DNA of 64,000 nucleotides from contig NC_052473.1 of the NCBI RefSeq assembly GCF_009730915.1, positions 18,806,100-18,870,099 of the forward strand, read 5' to 3'. Below are positions 1 to 14,719 of the stretch, one piece after another (the first letter of the stretch is position 1; each line of letters opens with the position of its first letter). The notes under the pieces were generated by a model. That model was not told where the DNA came from, did no database searches, and saw only the letters and a program-made list of their open reading frames with translations. Made by a program: the position numbers and the translations under genes. The stretch is from Dioscorea cayenensis subsp. rotundata (Eukaryota > Streptophyta > Magnoliopsida > Dioscoreales > Dioscoreaceae).

Positions 1-474
1 GTTGAGTATCAGAAGAGATCATTGGAAAAGGCGAGGAGAGTGTATCAGAGAGTTTCATTGGATGCTGGGTGTGATGCCTCTCAGGTACAGTTATGGTAAA
101 GTGGTGGAAGGGGCTGGCGAGCAGGGGCTTTGTAACAAGGGTGGCAAGCTGGTTTACTGTGATAATCAACATTACTAGTGGTACCAACTAGCACGCTAGT
201 TTATTCACTATTATTTATTATTAAAGAGATTTGGAAAATATTATTTTGTCAAATGAATGTGTGTATATTTGCAATGTGAGAGTTCATACATAATTGATCT
301 CTTCAAAGAAATATATATATATATATAATTGGTGGATAAAAAATAAATATATTTGAATAATTCAAGCATCAAAATGGATGTATTTGTTTCGTTGATCACA
401 ATCATATCTGACTATTTCACATACAAACATGCAGGGTGATCCAACTGACCTGATTATTGATTATTGATTATTGA

Positions 475-3400
475 TCATTGATCCTGCTGCATTTCTTCTC
501 CAAGGGAAGCAGCTACTGCATCTTCAGAGTCCAACTTCACCTGCCCAGATCAAAGTTGCAAGATATTTTACAAATCATACATCAGATCGACAAAGATCAC
601 AATAAAGATTGAAATCTATCTACCTGCTTCAGATGGTTGCGTAACGCGCTTTCTAATAGCCGCTTGAGCTTGTCGCATTGATCAACCATATGTCCAGCAC
701 TCTGCAACTCCTCTAGTTGGCACCAGAGCCGTTCGATGGCTACATATGGGAACCAAACAGCAGACATTTTCTTTCTATTTATCACGTCAGCTGGTCTCTG
801 TAGACGATGAATTAAAAGTCTTGGTCCAGTTAACCAAGTGCATATAGAGGATGGAGTAGATAGATGAATGATTAATGTACACTAACAAATTCAGGCAGTT
901 AGCGGAGCACTCACCAGAGTAGCAAGGGAATCTAGGTACTCGAGCAGCAGATTGGTAGCTTCAGCTAGTCTGCCATAGTCTACATAAAGACGGAACAGCG
1001 ATGCCGGATCTGATTCTTGACCTGTCATCCCCCACGATGCCACCCTCCGACTACCCTATCATACCAGAAACATTGATCGAGTCTATGAATTGTTCCACTA
1101 AATTTTCAAATCAGGAAAATGTAACTCTGCACCCAAGGTACACAAATTTTTAACGCTAATCAATTAATCATCATCTACATCAGATTGATAGCCTGCAGCC
1201 AACAATTGTCTACAACAAACAAGTCTTGAGAAGCTCAGTGAAGACTATCTCTAGGTTAACTTATCAACCAAACAGCGGTTGTAATAAAAAAGAGAAAGCA
1301 AGCTAAACTTCACATTCCAAATATGCTCAATCAGAAAGAAATTTATCTATACAGTAATAAGTAGAGATCAAATTACTGAGAAAGGACATTGAATTGGAAG
1401 AAGAAATGAAAACAAGCACATAAAGAAAAGCGAGAACGGTTAACAGATAAAGCTTTCGAAACAAGAAGATTTCCTTGATTGATAATAACTTCAAAATATC
1501 CCCAGAATAATCAAATCATAATTCTGCAGTTACCTTAAACATATGGACCAACCAAAGGGGAAGCTCAATCTGAGGATCGGTATGCAGAAGAGACTCAGCT
1601 ACAACAACTGGTAATTGAGGGTGTAACTTCTTGAACTTCTCCTGTGAGAACAAAAAATATTATTAAAGCAGACGATAACTATGTCTGTACTCAATGAGGA
1701 GAAAGAGCCCGATTGGGTTGTTGTGGTTCAATTCCCAATGTGCCAAAGCGGCCCTCTGGATTTAATAAATGATATAGAGGAACTTCAACCAGATATTAAA
1801 GCATAAAAGAAATAGCTCAAAGAAAACTCGAGACAAAAAAAGTACAAGTGAAGAGAATTGAAAATAATAAAGAAAGAAGGGAAGTATCTTGAAGTGTGTA
1901 CATACGATATAAAGCTCAAGTATTTCCCATTGGCTGCTTCCCTTAAATTGTTGTATTGCAAAGCTAGCATTTAATTTGCTGCTAAAATTTGTTTCATCAT
2001 CTGACGATGGCAACAACAAGCAGCGAGTCTTCAAAGTGCTCCTTCAAAGAAAAAAACACATTTCAGAAAGAAAAAGAATATTTCCACCATATTTTACTAG
2101 TAAAGAAACAGATATTAAACTAGATTTAAAGAGCACTCAAACTTGAGACGTGTTACACTTTACCCTAAATAAGAGGAGCCAACTCTGTTTGGAAAGCATT
2201 TCTGTGCAATCGCAATGAAGACTCGTTCCAGCTCCCTAATAACACTTGCTGTAGCCATTTCATGCATATCCACAAAAAAACAAAGCTTAATACCAACAAG
2301 AAATAAAATGCCAGCACCTTTTCATTTCAGATCCTTTCCAAAACTTGAGTATAACTGTGAAAGCCATGTCATACAAATTTTCCTGAACCAGAGCATCCAC
2401 TATATTCACAAGAACTGTTTGACTTTGACCTGCTGTAAAGAAAAATTGTTGTAACAACATTCCACGCCACTAAGCTTGCACCTAAACAGTTAGAGGTCTG
2501 AAACATGCAATTACAAATGAAATTCTAATACAACATTTGAGATCAGACCAAATCTGAAATCCTTACCTGCGCATTTGAATTTATCAGTCGCAAGAGTAAT
2601 CATATATTGTGCTGATGTTAGAATATACTCTCTTTCAAGCATTTCAATATCAACACAATATTGTTGCCTCCAAGAATAAGGACCAGTAGTGTGAGCAGCT
2701 GGACAATAAGAAAATCAATAGTACTTATTGGACAAAGAAAAATTATACACTTCTAACAAGGTAAAATAAACTGTAAAGAAGATAAACAATCATAAAAGCC
2801 AACTTTTAAATACATACAATCTTCGGCCAGGACTTTTCGAATTCTTTTATTTGATGAATCTTGATCTTCAAGGGAGTCTTCCGGCTGAAAGTCGATCCAG
2901 GCATAAGCTGGATCAACAAGCTGCAAAGCATTGATTGCAGTCGACAAGGAATGCAATCTCTCTTGCAGTGCAGAAGAAAGCTGTTTGTTCTCATTTAAAG
3001 TAGCCTCTCTCTTCAATCTCACAGAATATTTATACATATAGCTAGCTGCCTTTCTCCAGTTGTTTTGATTAGCTTCGAAGGCATAAAGTAATTTATACAA
3101 ATTTGGCCTTGCAGAAATATCCGATCTCTCGGCCTATTTTGTTGAGTGAAAATAGTCACACATAGTTAACACGCAAGATACGTTAAGAAACCAAATAAAA
3201 CCCACCAATTGACTTTAAGTTGGTTCATTGAAATAACGACATACCTTCCAGGCAAGCTCCTGCTCCACTTTTTCTATTAAACCAACAAATGGTATTGTGC
3301 CATCACAAAGAACCTGAATAAAAATCAAACTATTTAAAAAGAAAAAAAAGAAAAAAAGAAAACAGAGATCCAATAAGAAAATTCTGAATCAATAAAATTT

Positions 3401-6400
3401 CAGATCTCATAAACTAGGAATCATTCTGCAGGATACAATATGTTCACATTGAAATGTTTCAAATACACTTAATATAGGTAAAATTTATCTGTATCAACAT
3501 TTTACAATACTATGCTATGCTACCGTGTGATATGCAGAAAAGTAAATCTCTTAAATTTCCACAGGAAAACAAAAATATTAGCAATAAAATCATGAAGTTA
3601 TCATATGTAAAGCAAAAGTGAAGGCAGAAAGATCAACAAGGTAGCTCAGAATAACCTTGCTTGCACTAAGCTCGCAAAGAACATTGACAAAACGCCTCAA
3701 ACAGATACTTTTGCTATCTTCATCTGGGTTCGAAATTATGGCACAATAAGAGTCCCTATAGTGTTTGAGATCCAAAGTGAACTTAAAGACATTGGCCCAC
3801 AACCGTCCATGAATGGTACTTGCAGGTTCCGGAAGCTCATCACCATCCTTACAGTCTTTTGAGCCAAGAACTTCATCTACTTGCTCAAGGGCAGCAAGAG
3901 CAAACTGACAAGCAGCCTCACTCATACCATATTGCTCAAAAATCTGCATTGCCCATTGATAATAATGAAGCTTCCACACCGCATTAGATAAAAATTCACC
4001 TGCAGAATATAGAAAAGATTTGCTAAAGCATCTATGGACATATGCAAGAGATTCCCCATAAAAAGGTGAGCAAGCAGACCTTGATATACAAAGCCAGTTT
4101 GGACTGATACATTTTGTAGAGATTGCATAGCGCCTTGCCCAGATGCAGCTCTGTACATTAAAGTTCAATAGTAATTAAGTGGTGACAGTATCATGCTTTT
4201 TATCCATCTTATACCACCGTATTCGATTATGTAAAATGCAATATATACACACTATGTAAAAAATAAATGCAACAAAGGATGAATGAAGTGAAGAATGAGC
4301 AAATGCTGCGGATCTGGATCCACCTGGCAGGATGGAGTGTAGTCAAGGTGACATTTTTGTCATTGAGCTTTCCAAATTCCATATCACAGTTGCAAATGTG
4401 GATGTATAGAACAAGTCAATTCTGTACATATTGTCATCATAGGTCTGGTAATGGAATATACTTGTATTGAACTGAACCCAGAATGAACATAAAATATAGT
4501 TGAAGAGCACTTCCCCCAAAATTTAATCAAAAACCAAACCCGCTTCATCCAAAAATCAAACCCCAAGCTTCCCTACAAGTATATAGCCTATAGAATAATT
4601 GGTCTCAGGCCTATAACAATTGTTAAATGAGTGACATTGCATAATGCCAGAGTGAAACTTAATCCAAACCTGCTTCGCTAACTCAAAGCAAATAGTAAAA
4701 AATGATTGCTAAATGGGTGGGATCTCTATCTGAAATCTACTTCACCAACTCAAACCCAAATCCTGAGGTGATTACTAAATGTGTGGGTTTGCAGTATTTC
4801 AACATGAAACTCGACCCAAATCGTCTGCTCAGACAAATCCTAAAATGATATACAAACGTCAAGTAATCTTGACAAAATCTGCTTCCCTAACTCAAGGAAA
4901 CAAAAAAGAAATTTTCAGAAGCCTAGACTCTATTGTCTTAAAGAAGAGAAAAAGAGAGTCTACAGAAACATCTTACGTATATTAGAAAACTAAAGGGGAC
5001 TAAATTCTGAAGTAGGCTTATTCCACAAGGGACTCTGTTATGTATATGAACACAAATTTTGAGATGCATGACATCAACTCAATATTTCCTTCCCCATGCC
5101 ACAGCTCAAGGACAATCTAATCAATTAATTGCTACATCTTACTATTTCCTTCCCCATACTAAGATCCCCTTGTCCCCTTCCTCCAGGCCACATTGACAAA
5201 GAAAGAGTATCCTACAGTTCCTATCTTCCATCATGAATTACCACAGCCCTCCACCTAGACTGTTGCCTACGTCTCACAGACCTTCAATTTTAGCTAATGC
5301 TTAGTTTCATATGACATCATTCAGCACGCTCAGGGTTATATGCAACACTTAATATGCTGAATGAGAAACACTGACAATAGACGCAACAGGGTGATTAACG
5401 GTATTGGAGTATTGAGACAGCATTATTTATCCACATTTTACACGATCCTCTTGCATAACAAATTATTGGAACTCTATCAGAAATGTGCTACCCAAAGAAT
5501 GGGTTCACTAGAACACATTAACAATGCAAAATTGCAGGATTACAAGGATATGAACAAAGCTTATTCTATTCAAGAAGATATATACTCTAAAAAATGCAAA
5601 ATTGCAGGACACATGGATATCCCTCTGAATAATATCCTATAAAGGATGACTACAGCATGTTGCTTTAGATCAGGAGAGCCATAACTATGTGAATCATGAA
5701 CTATTCTTAAAGGAAATTTTCAGGAAGCATCAGCATGTCTAAAGTATAAATCACATGAAGTGAACAATTGCAAAGGATGTGATTGACATGATACCTGAAG
5801 AAACATCGAACAGATTCATGAATTTTCCTCTCCTTCACAGGACCATGAAGTCCATTTTGTGCTTGCAAAAGAAGACAAAACCCAAGTAGATGAAGCCGAG
5901 CACTCCATCCACCATCAGTACTCTGAGCACTTGCACTTACTTTTCTTTTACTCAAATAAGCATCTATTATAAGAAGTACATTCTTGACAAAGGAAAAAAA
6001 CAAAGATCCAATTAGCTTATAGTAATGCTAGCCCTTTCTTTGATGGCTACAAATCATCGCACCTTCTCAAAGAAACTGGTAACAATATATTGAAATTTTA
6101 AAAAAAACAGAGAGTTGAAAAGTACAAAGATCACAAACCTCAGCTGCTTCATATTGACCATGACAAATTAGAAGAGATGTCACAGCAATAGTGGGGCCAG
6201 TAGAAAGAAGAGATCCCTCACAGGTTTCCCCCCTCACAATCCAACTGATAAACTTCCATAGACAAGCTATATATTTGGTTGGATCAGCAAACATTTCTGA
6301 ACAAGGAAATTCCTGACCATCAGAAGAGACTGGAATATCAAGCAAGCCAGCCAATGGGAAATCAGATGCACCAAGCTTGCCATTCCATGATGATTTTCCA

Positions 6401-9399
6401 TGGTTACTATCTAGGTTCAGAGAAAATCAGTAATGCGTTAAATTGCTTAAACAGGATATTGCCGACAACAAATTATCATAAAGAAAAATTGTACAATCTG
6501 AGGGCTTAATACCACAGATGGGTTAAATAGTCACTCTCAGAATACTAGATGCTAATTCAAGCGACTGTCTTCCTTATTGAATGTAAACAACTAGGTCTGC
6601 AAAATACTTCCATATGAATCAGAGTCAAGTGAACCTTGAAAAGGATGGACAATGTAACAAACAGATTGTGGTCTAAGATTGTGACAAGGTGAAACTTCAG
6701 AGACTTGCCAATCTGGTTAAGTACTATTATACCCAAGCTAATCCTACTAGTGTCCCTAAAGTCATTGATGGGGATACATCTCACATTAAGTGTCAGTCAA
6801 TATATAGTATGAAATCTAAATTTGATAAAAACAAAAGCAAACGAATTTGTGGTTGTCTACAACTACAAATTATGTTAAAATCAAACCACTTGATATCTAC
6901 AGCAGCTAGTAAAGTAATCAAAATGGGATCTGGACCATTGGGTACATTAGATTAAACATAAAAGAACAAACCTATATGCAACGAAGAAAGACGAGAACTG
7001 AAATCATCTCCAATCAGTGGTGTAGACGGTGTACTTCCAACAAAATGGAGAATAAGCCACTGGGTAAGTAGCTCCTGAACCATTGGAATCAACTTAACTT
7101 TTATTCTAGCAAGATCACTTTGCATCAAATAGACCTGTTTCAAGAAATAAAAACGAACCCAGACAGCAAAATGAACAATTTAGAGTTATTTCAGGCTTCA
7201 TATCAAAGTAAACTCAAATCAATAAAAAGAAAATTTTTTATTACATTCAACAGCAATCAAATTGCCTGATGAGCATCCAAATTGATAGAACAAAAACATA
7301 GCAACATGTGTCAGATTACTCAAATTAAGGTGCCACAGGTTCATAAGAAGCTTAACTTTCACAATATACAATCTACTGTGAGGAAGAGGAAAGCTAAAGA
7401 TCTGGATTCTCCACACGAAATATGAAAGGCTAGAGGGGAGAGTTTTGATTTACCAAACAGACAAAAGCATTTTACTTGTTGACTCAAAGTGAACTGTGAC
7501 TATAAGTCTATAAGAATCTTGTTGTTTGCTTTATCATTCATATTGTTGTGAATGGTATGGCAATTTTGCTAGAAGTCTACAACTATGATTCATCAACTCT
7601 ATGCTATTATCATCAATATCTTCCCACCATATTGAGTCATTGACCACATAAACTGCCAACCTGATAACTTGAGAAGAAACCATTGTATTAGAGGGTTGAC
7701 ACTTGGAATCATGGAGAGCCAGTCATAACATGATACTCGCTTAATCTAAAGCAGAAACATCAGAAGTAGAGCTGAACCAAAAATTCAAAAAAAAAAAATT
7801 ATGGATTAGTTTCCATGAATTAAGATACATATTTGACAGAGGAATTTCACAGCAATAACAGGAGCATTTATAGACTTAATTCCACTGGTAATAGTCAATT
7901 CATTCATTATTCTTAAAGCCTTGATCATGCATGACCCCAGCAAGGAAGAAGCTTTTTTTGTGAAGAATAGATCATTAATTTCTATAGACATAGCAGACAT
8001 GATCAGCCTATGTCACTGTGCAGCTAAGCCATAGGTTTAACAAGTAAAAACTTACCAAGTGCACCATATTATCAACAACTAATGGTAACCAATTTGCACA
8101 AGAAAAGAAAATTATATGCCGCACTCATCCACACTGTGAATTATATAAGACGAGACAATTGTTACAAAATTATAATTTCATAGACAGCAACCTCTCCTCT
8201 CACAGGCAAGGGGTAAGTCATAGGAATGTAATGTAAAATATTCTTTCTGATTCCATATTCACTTATTTTGCAGTATGCAAATATTCTAAGAGAAAATTAT
8301 CAGCACATTCACATGAAAATTATTAAGTCAGAAAAGTACTTGAAAAGATTTTATAACTTAAGCATGCTAGAGGAAAGTAGGTATACCTGCCCACTATTGT
8401 TGACAAGATAACCAAGAAGTAGGAGTATATCAAAAGCAGATTCAAACATCACTCTGGAAACTTGCGTGGCAGCTTGAATTAACAAAATAGAATTGACATT
8501 ATAAATCTCCATTGATTCACATTGTTCATTACTTTTATGAGGGTTCAGAAACTTCAGGTACTTCTCCACGATATCTAAAACACTTGACCAGGAACAAGCT
8601 TTAGTGCGCAAAGAGTGAAGAGCCATCAACATTTCAACAGAAAATTTCCTCTGGCTTTTGTGAGCTGCTTGTTTCTTCTCCAATGCAGCATTAACTCCAA
8701 CTTGTGATACAAGAGACATTGTTAGCAGTGGAGTTGATCCAGTTTCCAATATCTTCAATAAGTGGAAGATAACCTCATCAGAGGAGATGATTGGACTGAC
8801 AATAGATTCATAAAACACAGCAGAAGCAGCTCGCCCTAGCTGATGATTGATAATGCTCATGCATCTAAGCAACTCATAAAGGATTTCACACTCAACATCA
8901 CTGTCTGTGAAGAACAACCCAGAGCTTCTCAAATCATGTTCGTCAGAAGTCCCTGAAAGAAAGTCACAAAGTAATTATGATTGAGAATTTAGATGTAAGA
9001 ACCACAAATCATCATGCAACAAATCCATCTTAAAATAGGTACAAATGAAGTTCTTGAACGCCACCATAGATAAGTTGCTCAATGCCATCCAAAGATCGAA
9101 ATAGAGAAACTGAGCTCTTCCTGATCAGACTCACTCGCCCCTGGTTGAGAGGATCAACAAGCAAAGCATGGGAGTACAATTTTGACACCAATGGCGAAAA
9201 AAGTGAGCACAAAAATTTTTCCAGTAATAAATTGTGGAATTTGAATTTGCAGCAACTCCCTGGTAATTGAAAGGTGAAAATTAGCAAAGCAGTGACAAAC
9301 AAAAAGGCAGCATTCATATTCTAAAAAGACGTGAATTTACCTCCAAGTTCAATGGCTGTCAAAATTTCCTTCTTTAACCTAATAACACTGAGAGACTGA
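475..9399 (-). CDS. NUP160: Nucleoporin NUP160, C-terminal part (5' end lost in gap)
   Basis: Nup160 is a scaffold subunit of the Nup107-160 (Y) complex of the nuclear pore, needed for mRNA export; plant mutants are known as sar1/nup160. About 17 exons can be followed on the minus strand, roughly at 9340-9399, 9047-9265, 8388-8954, 6966-7136, 6140-6360, 5796-5990, 3655-4150, 3245-3315, 2818-3133, 2570-2700, 2164-2262, 1905-2042, 1534-1640, 914-1054, 624-770 and 475-540. The best family match is the exon at 2818-3133, with LYKLLYAFEANQNNWRKAAS and LSTAINALQLVDPAYAWID. The stop is the TGA at 475-477. The N-terminal beta-propeller region is not visible and should lie in the N gap. Near 3990 the frame changes inside one exon (between the ALANLFYILQ and NAVWKLHYYQW segments) at a run of five T on the coding strand, where six would keep frame. 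Exon edges are approximate. Confidence 0.88.
4160..5780 (-). other. Long NUP160 intron, no gene seen
   Basis: This 1.6 kb stretch separates two NUP160 exons. It is AT-rich and has only short spurious reading frames. A short phrase (GCAAAATTGCAGGA) occurs twice, near 5526 and 5598. I see no transposon ends and no RNA gene. Confidence 0.6.
7150..8380 (-). other. Long NUP160 intron, no gene seen
   Basis: This AT-rich intron of about 1.2 kb lies between the exon ending near 6966-7136 and the large exon at 8388-8954. It holds no reading frame that resembles a protein and no recognisable repeat. Confidence 0.55.
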
Positions 9400-10399
9400 N
9401 NNNNNNNNNNNNNNNNNNNNNNNNNNNNNNNNNNNNNNNNNNNNNNNNNNNNNNNNNNNNNNNNNNNNNNNNNNNNNNNNNNNNNNNNNNNNNNNNNNNN
9501 NNNNNNNNNNNNNNNNNNNNNNNNNNNNNNNNNNNNNNNNNNNNNNNNNNNNNNNNNNNNNNNNNNNNNNNNNNNNNNNNNNNNNNNNNNNNNNNNNNNN
9601 NNNNNNNNNNNNNNNNNNNNNNNNNNNNNNNNNNNNNNNNNNNNNNNNNNNNNNNNNNNNNNNNNNNNNNNNNNNNNNNNNNNNNNNNNNNNNNNNNNNN
9701 NNNNNNNNNNNNNNNNNNNNNNNNNNNNNNNNNNNNNNNNNNNNNNNNNNNNNNNNNNNNNNNNNNNNNNNNNNNNNNNNNNNNNNNNNNNNNNNNNNNN
9801 NNNNNNNNNNNNNNNNNNNNNNNNNNNNNNNNNNNNNNNNNNNNNNNNNNNNNNNNNNNNNNNNNNNNNNNNNNNNNNNNNNNNNNNNNNNNNNNNNNNN
9901 NNNNNNNNNNNNNNNNNNNNNNNNNNNNNNNNNNNNNNNNNNNNNNNNNNNNNNNNNNNNNNNNNNNNNNNNNNNNNNNNNNNNNNNNNNNNNNNNNNNN
10001 NNNNNNNNNNNNNNNNNNNNNNNNNNNNNNNNNNNNNNNNNNNNNNNNNNNNNNNNNNNNNNNNNNNNNNNNNNNNNNNNNNNNNNNNNNNNNNNNNNNN
10101 NNNNNNNNNNNNNNNNNNNNNNNNNNNNNNNNNNNNNNNNNNNNNNNNNNNNNNNNNNNNNNNNNNNNNNNNNNNNNNNNNNNNNNNNNNNNNNNNNNNN
10201 NNNNNNNNNNNNNNNNNNNNNNNNNNNNNNNNNNNNNNNNNNNNNNNNNNNNNNNNNNNNNNNNNNNNNNNNNNNNNNNNNNNNNNNNNNNNNNNNNNNN
10301 NNNNNNNNNNNNNNNNNNNNNNNNNNNNNNNNNNNNNNNNNNNNNNNNNNNNNNNNNNNNNNNNNNNNNNNNNNNNNNNNNNNNNNNNNNNNNNNNNNN
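9400..10399. other. Assembly gap of exactly 1000 N
   Basis: The N run is exactly 1000 bases, which is a conventional placeholder rather than a measured length. The left edge lies inside NUP160. The right edge is the T-rich 3' end of a LINE. True distance, and even adjacency of the two sides, is not established. Confidence 0.99.
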
Positions 10400-10429
10400 T
10401 TTTTAAAGAACCTCTCAAACAGAGAAGCT

Positions 10430-13400
10430 ATTTATTAAAAAAGAGAAAGAGAACAAAGAAAGAAAAAAACACAAAACCAGAAAAAGATCAAATACAAAAC
10501 ACTACAAAAAGAGAGAAACATAAAATAGAACAACTTAGAATGAAAAACCCACTCGCTTAAGAATGATCTCATGATCCAAAAAGGTAATTCTTTTCCAGAT
10601 AAGAACATGATTGAGGTGTTGATGATGAAAGCCAAAAGCAGAGCAAGATTGGGCTCGCAGGAGAGCCCCAAGAGAAAGGTATTATATGGATTTGAGGGCA
10701 CTGCTACGCATCCAAAAAGGAATTTCAGAGTTGCTAATCTGAGGTTGATATCTCCGTGAAGAAGTGAACCGAAGTTCAAGAAGATCTTGAATGACATGCT
10801 CGATCAATCGAGAATATGGTTAACGGGAATCCGAATCTCCAAAGCGTAATGAAGAGCAACTTCAAGAGTAAGTATGACATCGAAATGTTGTCCGAAAGAA
10901 TTGCTCGAGAACCACATCCCTGCAAGAGAGATCTCAAAAATTAGAATTTGTAAAGAAGAAACCGAAAGAACAAACCTGGAGATCACGGTTGGTGATTGCA
11001 TGAATGAAGAGGAATCCACCGTCGGCAAAGAGAGAAATTGTTCAATATGAGTTTCCCCGCCCAAAAGATCTTTAGAGCGCATGCAGAATTCTTCAACATG
11101 GGCCACGGTTCGAAAATAATGAACCTGCAATTAGGGCGTAACATTTTTAAAAAAATAGCATTACAATCGGCTAAGCTCACAAATGCCATGCACCAGCCCT
11201 AGAATGTAAAGCCAAGAACCGCAGGAATGGCTCAATTCGAAAAACCCAATTGCCGTAAGAAAAACCATCATTGAAAAACAATAGCAGTGTTCAAAAAAGA
11301 ACTAAAATGATCCCAAACATTCAAAGCACATCTACACTGACCAAACATGTGATCTATGGTCTCACGATGAAGACCACACAAACCACAAGGAGAGTCAGGG
11401 CCAATGTGAATGCTATGCAAAAAAGCATAAGTGGAAAGACGGCCTCTCAAACAAAGCCAAATAAAATGCTTAATTTTAGGAGCAATTGGAATCATCCACA
11501 CAATTTTCCAACCCTCCCAATGATCATCAACACCATGCTGATTATTCAAGAAATGATAAACTGCAGATGAGATTTTAGGGGTAGTAGCATTAGGCCACCA
11601 AACCCAATGATTGTTTGAATCATGCTCAACTGAAGAAAAAAATTTTTATCATCCCAATCAAAAATGATTACCAAAGAGTAATTGTAACCCCTCAGAATCC
11701 CATTGATCACCAGTAGATAAGTTCGAAAAAAATTAAAAATGGTCCAAGTCAATATCCATGTTGAGAAATGTGGGCTTCAAAGCGATCGGAATATTAAATA
11801 TCCAAGGATCCCATAAAAAGAGAAGTATTCACCGGATTAACGTAATTGATTTTTACAGAGAATGTCTAAGGAAAACAGCAGATTTGCATAAACCACGAAA
11901 AAACCAGGAGCACTTAGCAGGGATAGGGTCATGCCAAAAATTAATTTTCCCATATTTATTAAGTAAGATGTCAACCCACAAACACTCATGGGAGTTTAAG
12001 TATTTGAAAAACATTTTTTGGACATAAGAGAATGCTTAGCAAGAACCAAATTCTTGATACCCAAGCCCCCTCGACTTACCTTCCATTAAAAATTTTTCCA
12101 ACTCACATTATGGATGCCTGCTCCATTGCCATTCCTACTCCAAAAGAATTTACGCACCACTTTGGAAATTTCAGATAGAATAAAAATTTGGAATATGATA
12201 GACAACAAAGTGTAAACCGGGATGAGAGAAGGATGTAACTTATCAATATCTCTTTAGCCGTAGGAGTCGATGAAATTTATCCCGCTAGAAACATCGCCTC
12301 TTGATTTTTTTCTACCATAGGTCGAAAAGTACGGGAAGACATTTTTTTCTAGGAGAAATGAAAAACTCCTAAATACTTAAAAAGGAAATTGAGCATGATT
12401 CAAATTCAGAATAGAACAGATTCTAGTTAAAAACATGTTTATTAAAACCAAGATGGAAAAATAAACATGAGATTTAGAGAGATTGGGACACCCGACCAGT
12501 AATTCTAGAGTAATGATATAAATAATTCGAATATTTCTAGCAACCCCTGACGAGAGGCTCGAGTGATAAGGATCAAATCATCGAGAAACATGAGATGGTT
12601 GAAATTATGTCAGCAAATTGCTATTAAAGCCGTGAATCGATTATTTTTGAAGATTAAAAATTAAGCATTGAAGTAAGAGTTTGAGACACTAGGATGAATA
12701 AATATGGTGAGATAGGATCTCCCCGATCGAATTCCTCTAGAAGAAGAGAACCAACTGTGGCGCTATCGTTAACAAGTAATGAAAAAGAGCAGGACTGAAG
12801 ACAGGAAGCAATCCAAGAAATCCAAAGTGGAGGAAAATTCATTTTAGCAAGAATGGCAAGAATTGCACTCCAATTGAGGGTATCGTATGCTTTTTCAATA
12901 TCCAGTTTTATTATCATCCTAGGGGGCTATGACTATCATTTTCAATCGAGTGAGCAACCTCTTGCAAAGCAATAATATTATCCATCGGACACCGATTTGG
13001 CACAAAAACCCGCTTGTTCAAAAACCAACAAGTTTATGAATAATGACTTTTTAATCTGCTGGCAAGAAGTTTAGAAATGATCTTATAGCAAACATTACAC
13101 AAAGAAATAGGCCGAAAATCCAAAACAAACCTAGGCTTATCAATCTTAGGGATGAGAGCAACATATGTTCTACCCCAAGAAGAAGGCATACAAGAGGTTT
13201 TAAAAAAATGTTGAATAGCATCAAAGAGATATATGCCAACCACATTCCAAAAAATTTTAAAGAATTCAACATTGAAACCATCGGGTCCAGGGGACTTACC
13301 TGAGGGAAGATCAAAAAGAGAACGGTGAACTTCCTCTAAAGTAACATCCCGAATGAGCAATGTTTTGTCAGAATCCGACAGCATAGGAAGATCAGGAGGA

Positions 13401-14665
13401 AGAGCATCAGTTAAGTATGACGAATTGTTATAAGACTCGCTCCAAAGATTTTGATAAAAATTCATGAAGGCAAGATTAATGCCTGAAGAATCACTAAAGA
13501 CATTGCCATTGCTATCCTCAATCTGAGCAATAAAGTTAGAGTGAGAGTGAATATGACAAATAGCGTGGAAAAAATGAGTATTCTTGTCACCATCCAAAAT
13601 CCACTGTAAGCGAGCGCGCTGAGCCCACTTAATGCTATTCTGGCGCTGCAAGGCAGCAAGCTTGGCATAAAGATACGTCAGACCAGGTTGATTATTAGGA
13701 TCAAAATCCGAAATTTCCATACAACCAATATCCGCTTCAACTTTAGAAATCATAGCATCCAAATTATTCACCCCCGAACGAGACCAGAAAATGAGCTTAG
13801 AACGAGTACGGGAAAGAAAATGAGTAAACGCCTGCATGGGATTACCATGAGGATAAAAATCCCAAGCTTCACGAACACAGTTATGACAACCAAGATAATC
13901 AACCCAAAAATTATTAAACCGGAAAGTTTTCTTTTTAAAATTAGAGGATAAATTAATTGAGAGAAAGAGAGGAGAGTGATCCGAAAAAGAACGAGCAAGA
14001 TGAGTTAGAGAATAGGATTTAAAGGTACCGTTCCACTCAAGATTAACAAGACAACGGTCTAGCCTGGCCCAACGACGAGCGGAGCCGTGTTGATTGTTGC
14101 ACCAAGTGAAAGCAGAACCAACATATTTAAGATCCAAGAGATTATTACTATTAATAAATTCAGTTGAAAAAAATAAGATTTACGATTATAATTAGTGAAG
14201 GGGCCTCCCCTGTGCTCATCTCTGGAGAGAATAGCGTTAAAATCTCCCAGAATAAGAAAAGGAAACCCAAGGGAAGAAAGCTTGGAAAGTTCATGCCAGA
14301 GATAACGTTGAGAAGAACAGCGAGAAGAGTTATAAACCACCGAAATGAGAATAGTTTTAGAAAATGAAGAGGAACCCACTAAATGTAAAACACAACGAGA
14401 AACAGCGATAGGAGAGACTTGACCGATGGCCGAGTTCCAAAGGATAAAGATACCACCTAAATAACCATCAGCAAGAATAGACGCCCATTCCCAAAGCCTA
14501 GGAATTTTCTTGCAGAGACGCTCAACTCGAACCGAGTTAGCGCGAGTTTCGACAAGGCAAACCAAGAGAGGCTTAAGCTTTCTGATGATCCGGAAGAGCC
14601 GAGAAGAAGTATCCCGATCTGAGATACCCCTACAATTCCAACAAAGGATTTTAGCTGTATTCATA
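10430..14665 (-). pseudogene. LINE ORF2 (endonuclease, reverse transcriptase, RNase H-like)
   Basis: ORF2 starts near 14665 with AKILCWNCRGI, the APE endonuclease N-terminus, followed by VCLVETRA and LILGDFNAILSRDEHRGG, which are classic endonuclease motifs. The reverse transcriptase follows at 12560-14137 with SGKSPGPDGFNVEFFK, DFRPISLCNVCYKIISK, the block MIIKLDIEKAYDTLNW and GDPISPYLFIL. The catalytic box reads NHLMFLDDLIL near 12562-12600, with Leu where Ala is usual (FADD). The zf-RVT part at 11268-11549 has IKHFIWLCLRGRLSTYAFL and a CGLCGLHRETIDHMFGQC motif. An RNase H-like tail lies near 10560-11200. Many frame breaks are present between 10.5 and 13 kb. Confidence 0.82.
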
Positions 14666-14719
14666 AAAACAAATTCGAAAAAAGGACAGAAACTAAAATG
14701 GTTAAGGTGAAGACTCAAA

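Noticed and set aside
9321-10418. Apparent 365-codon frame over the N gap
   Set aside because: Almost all of it is unknown bases, so it is not evidence for a gene.
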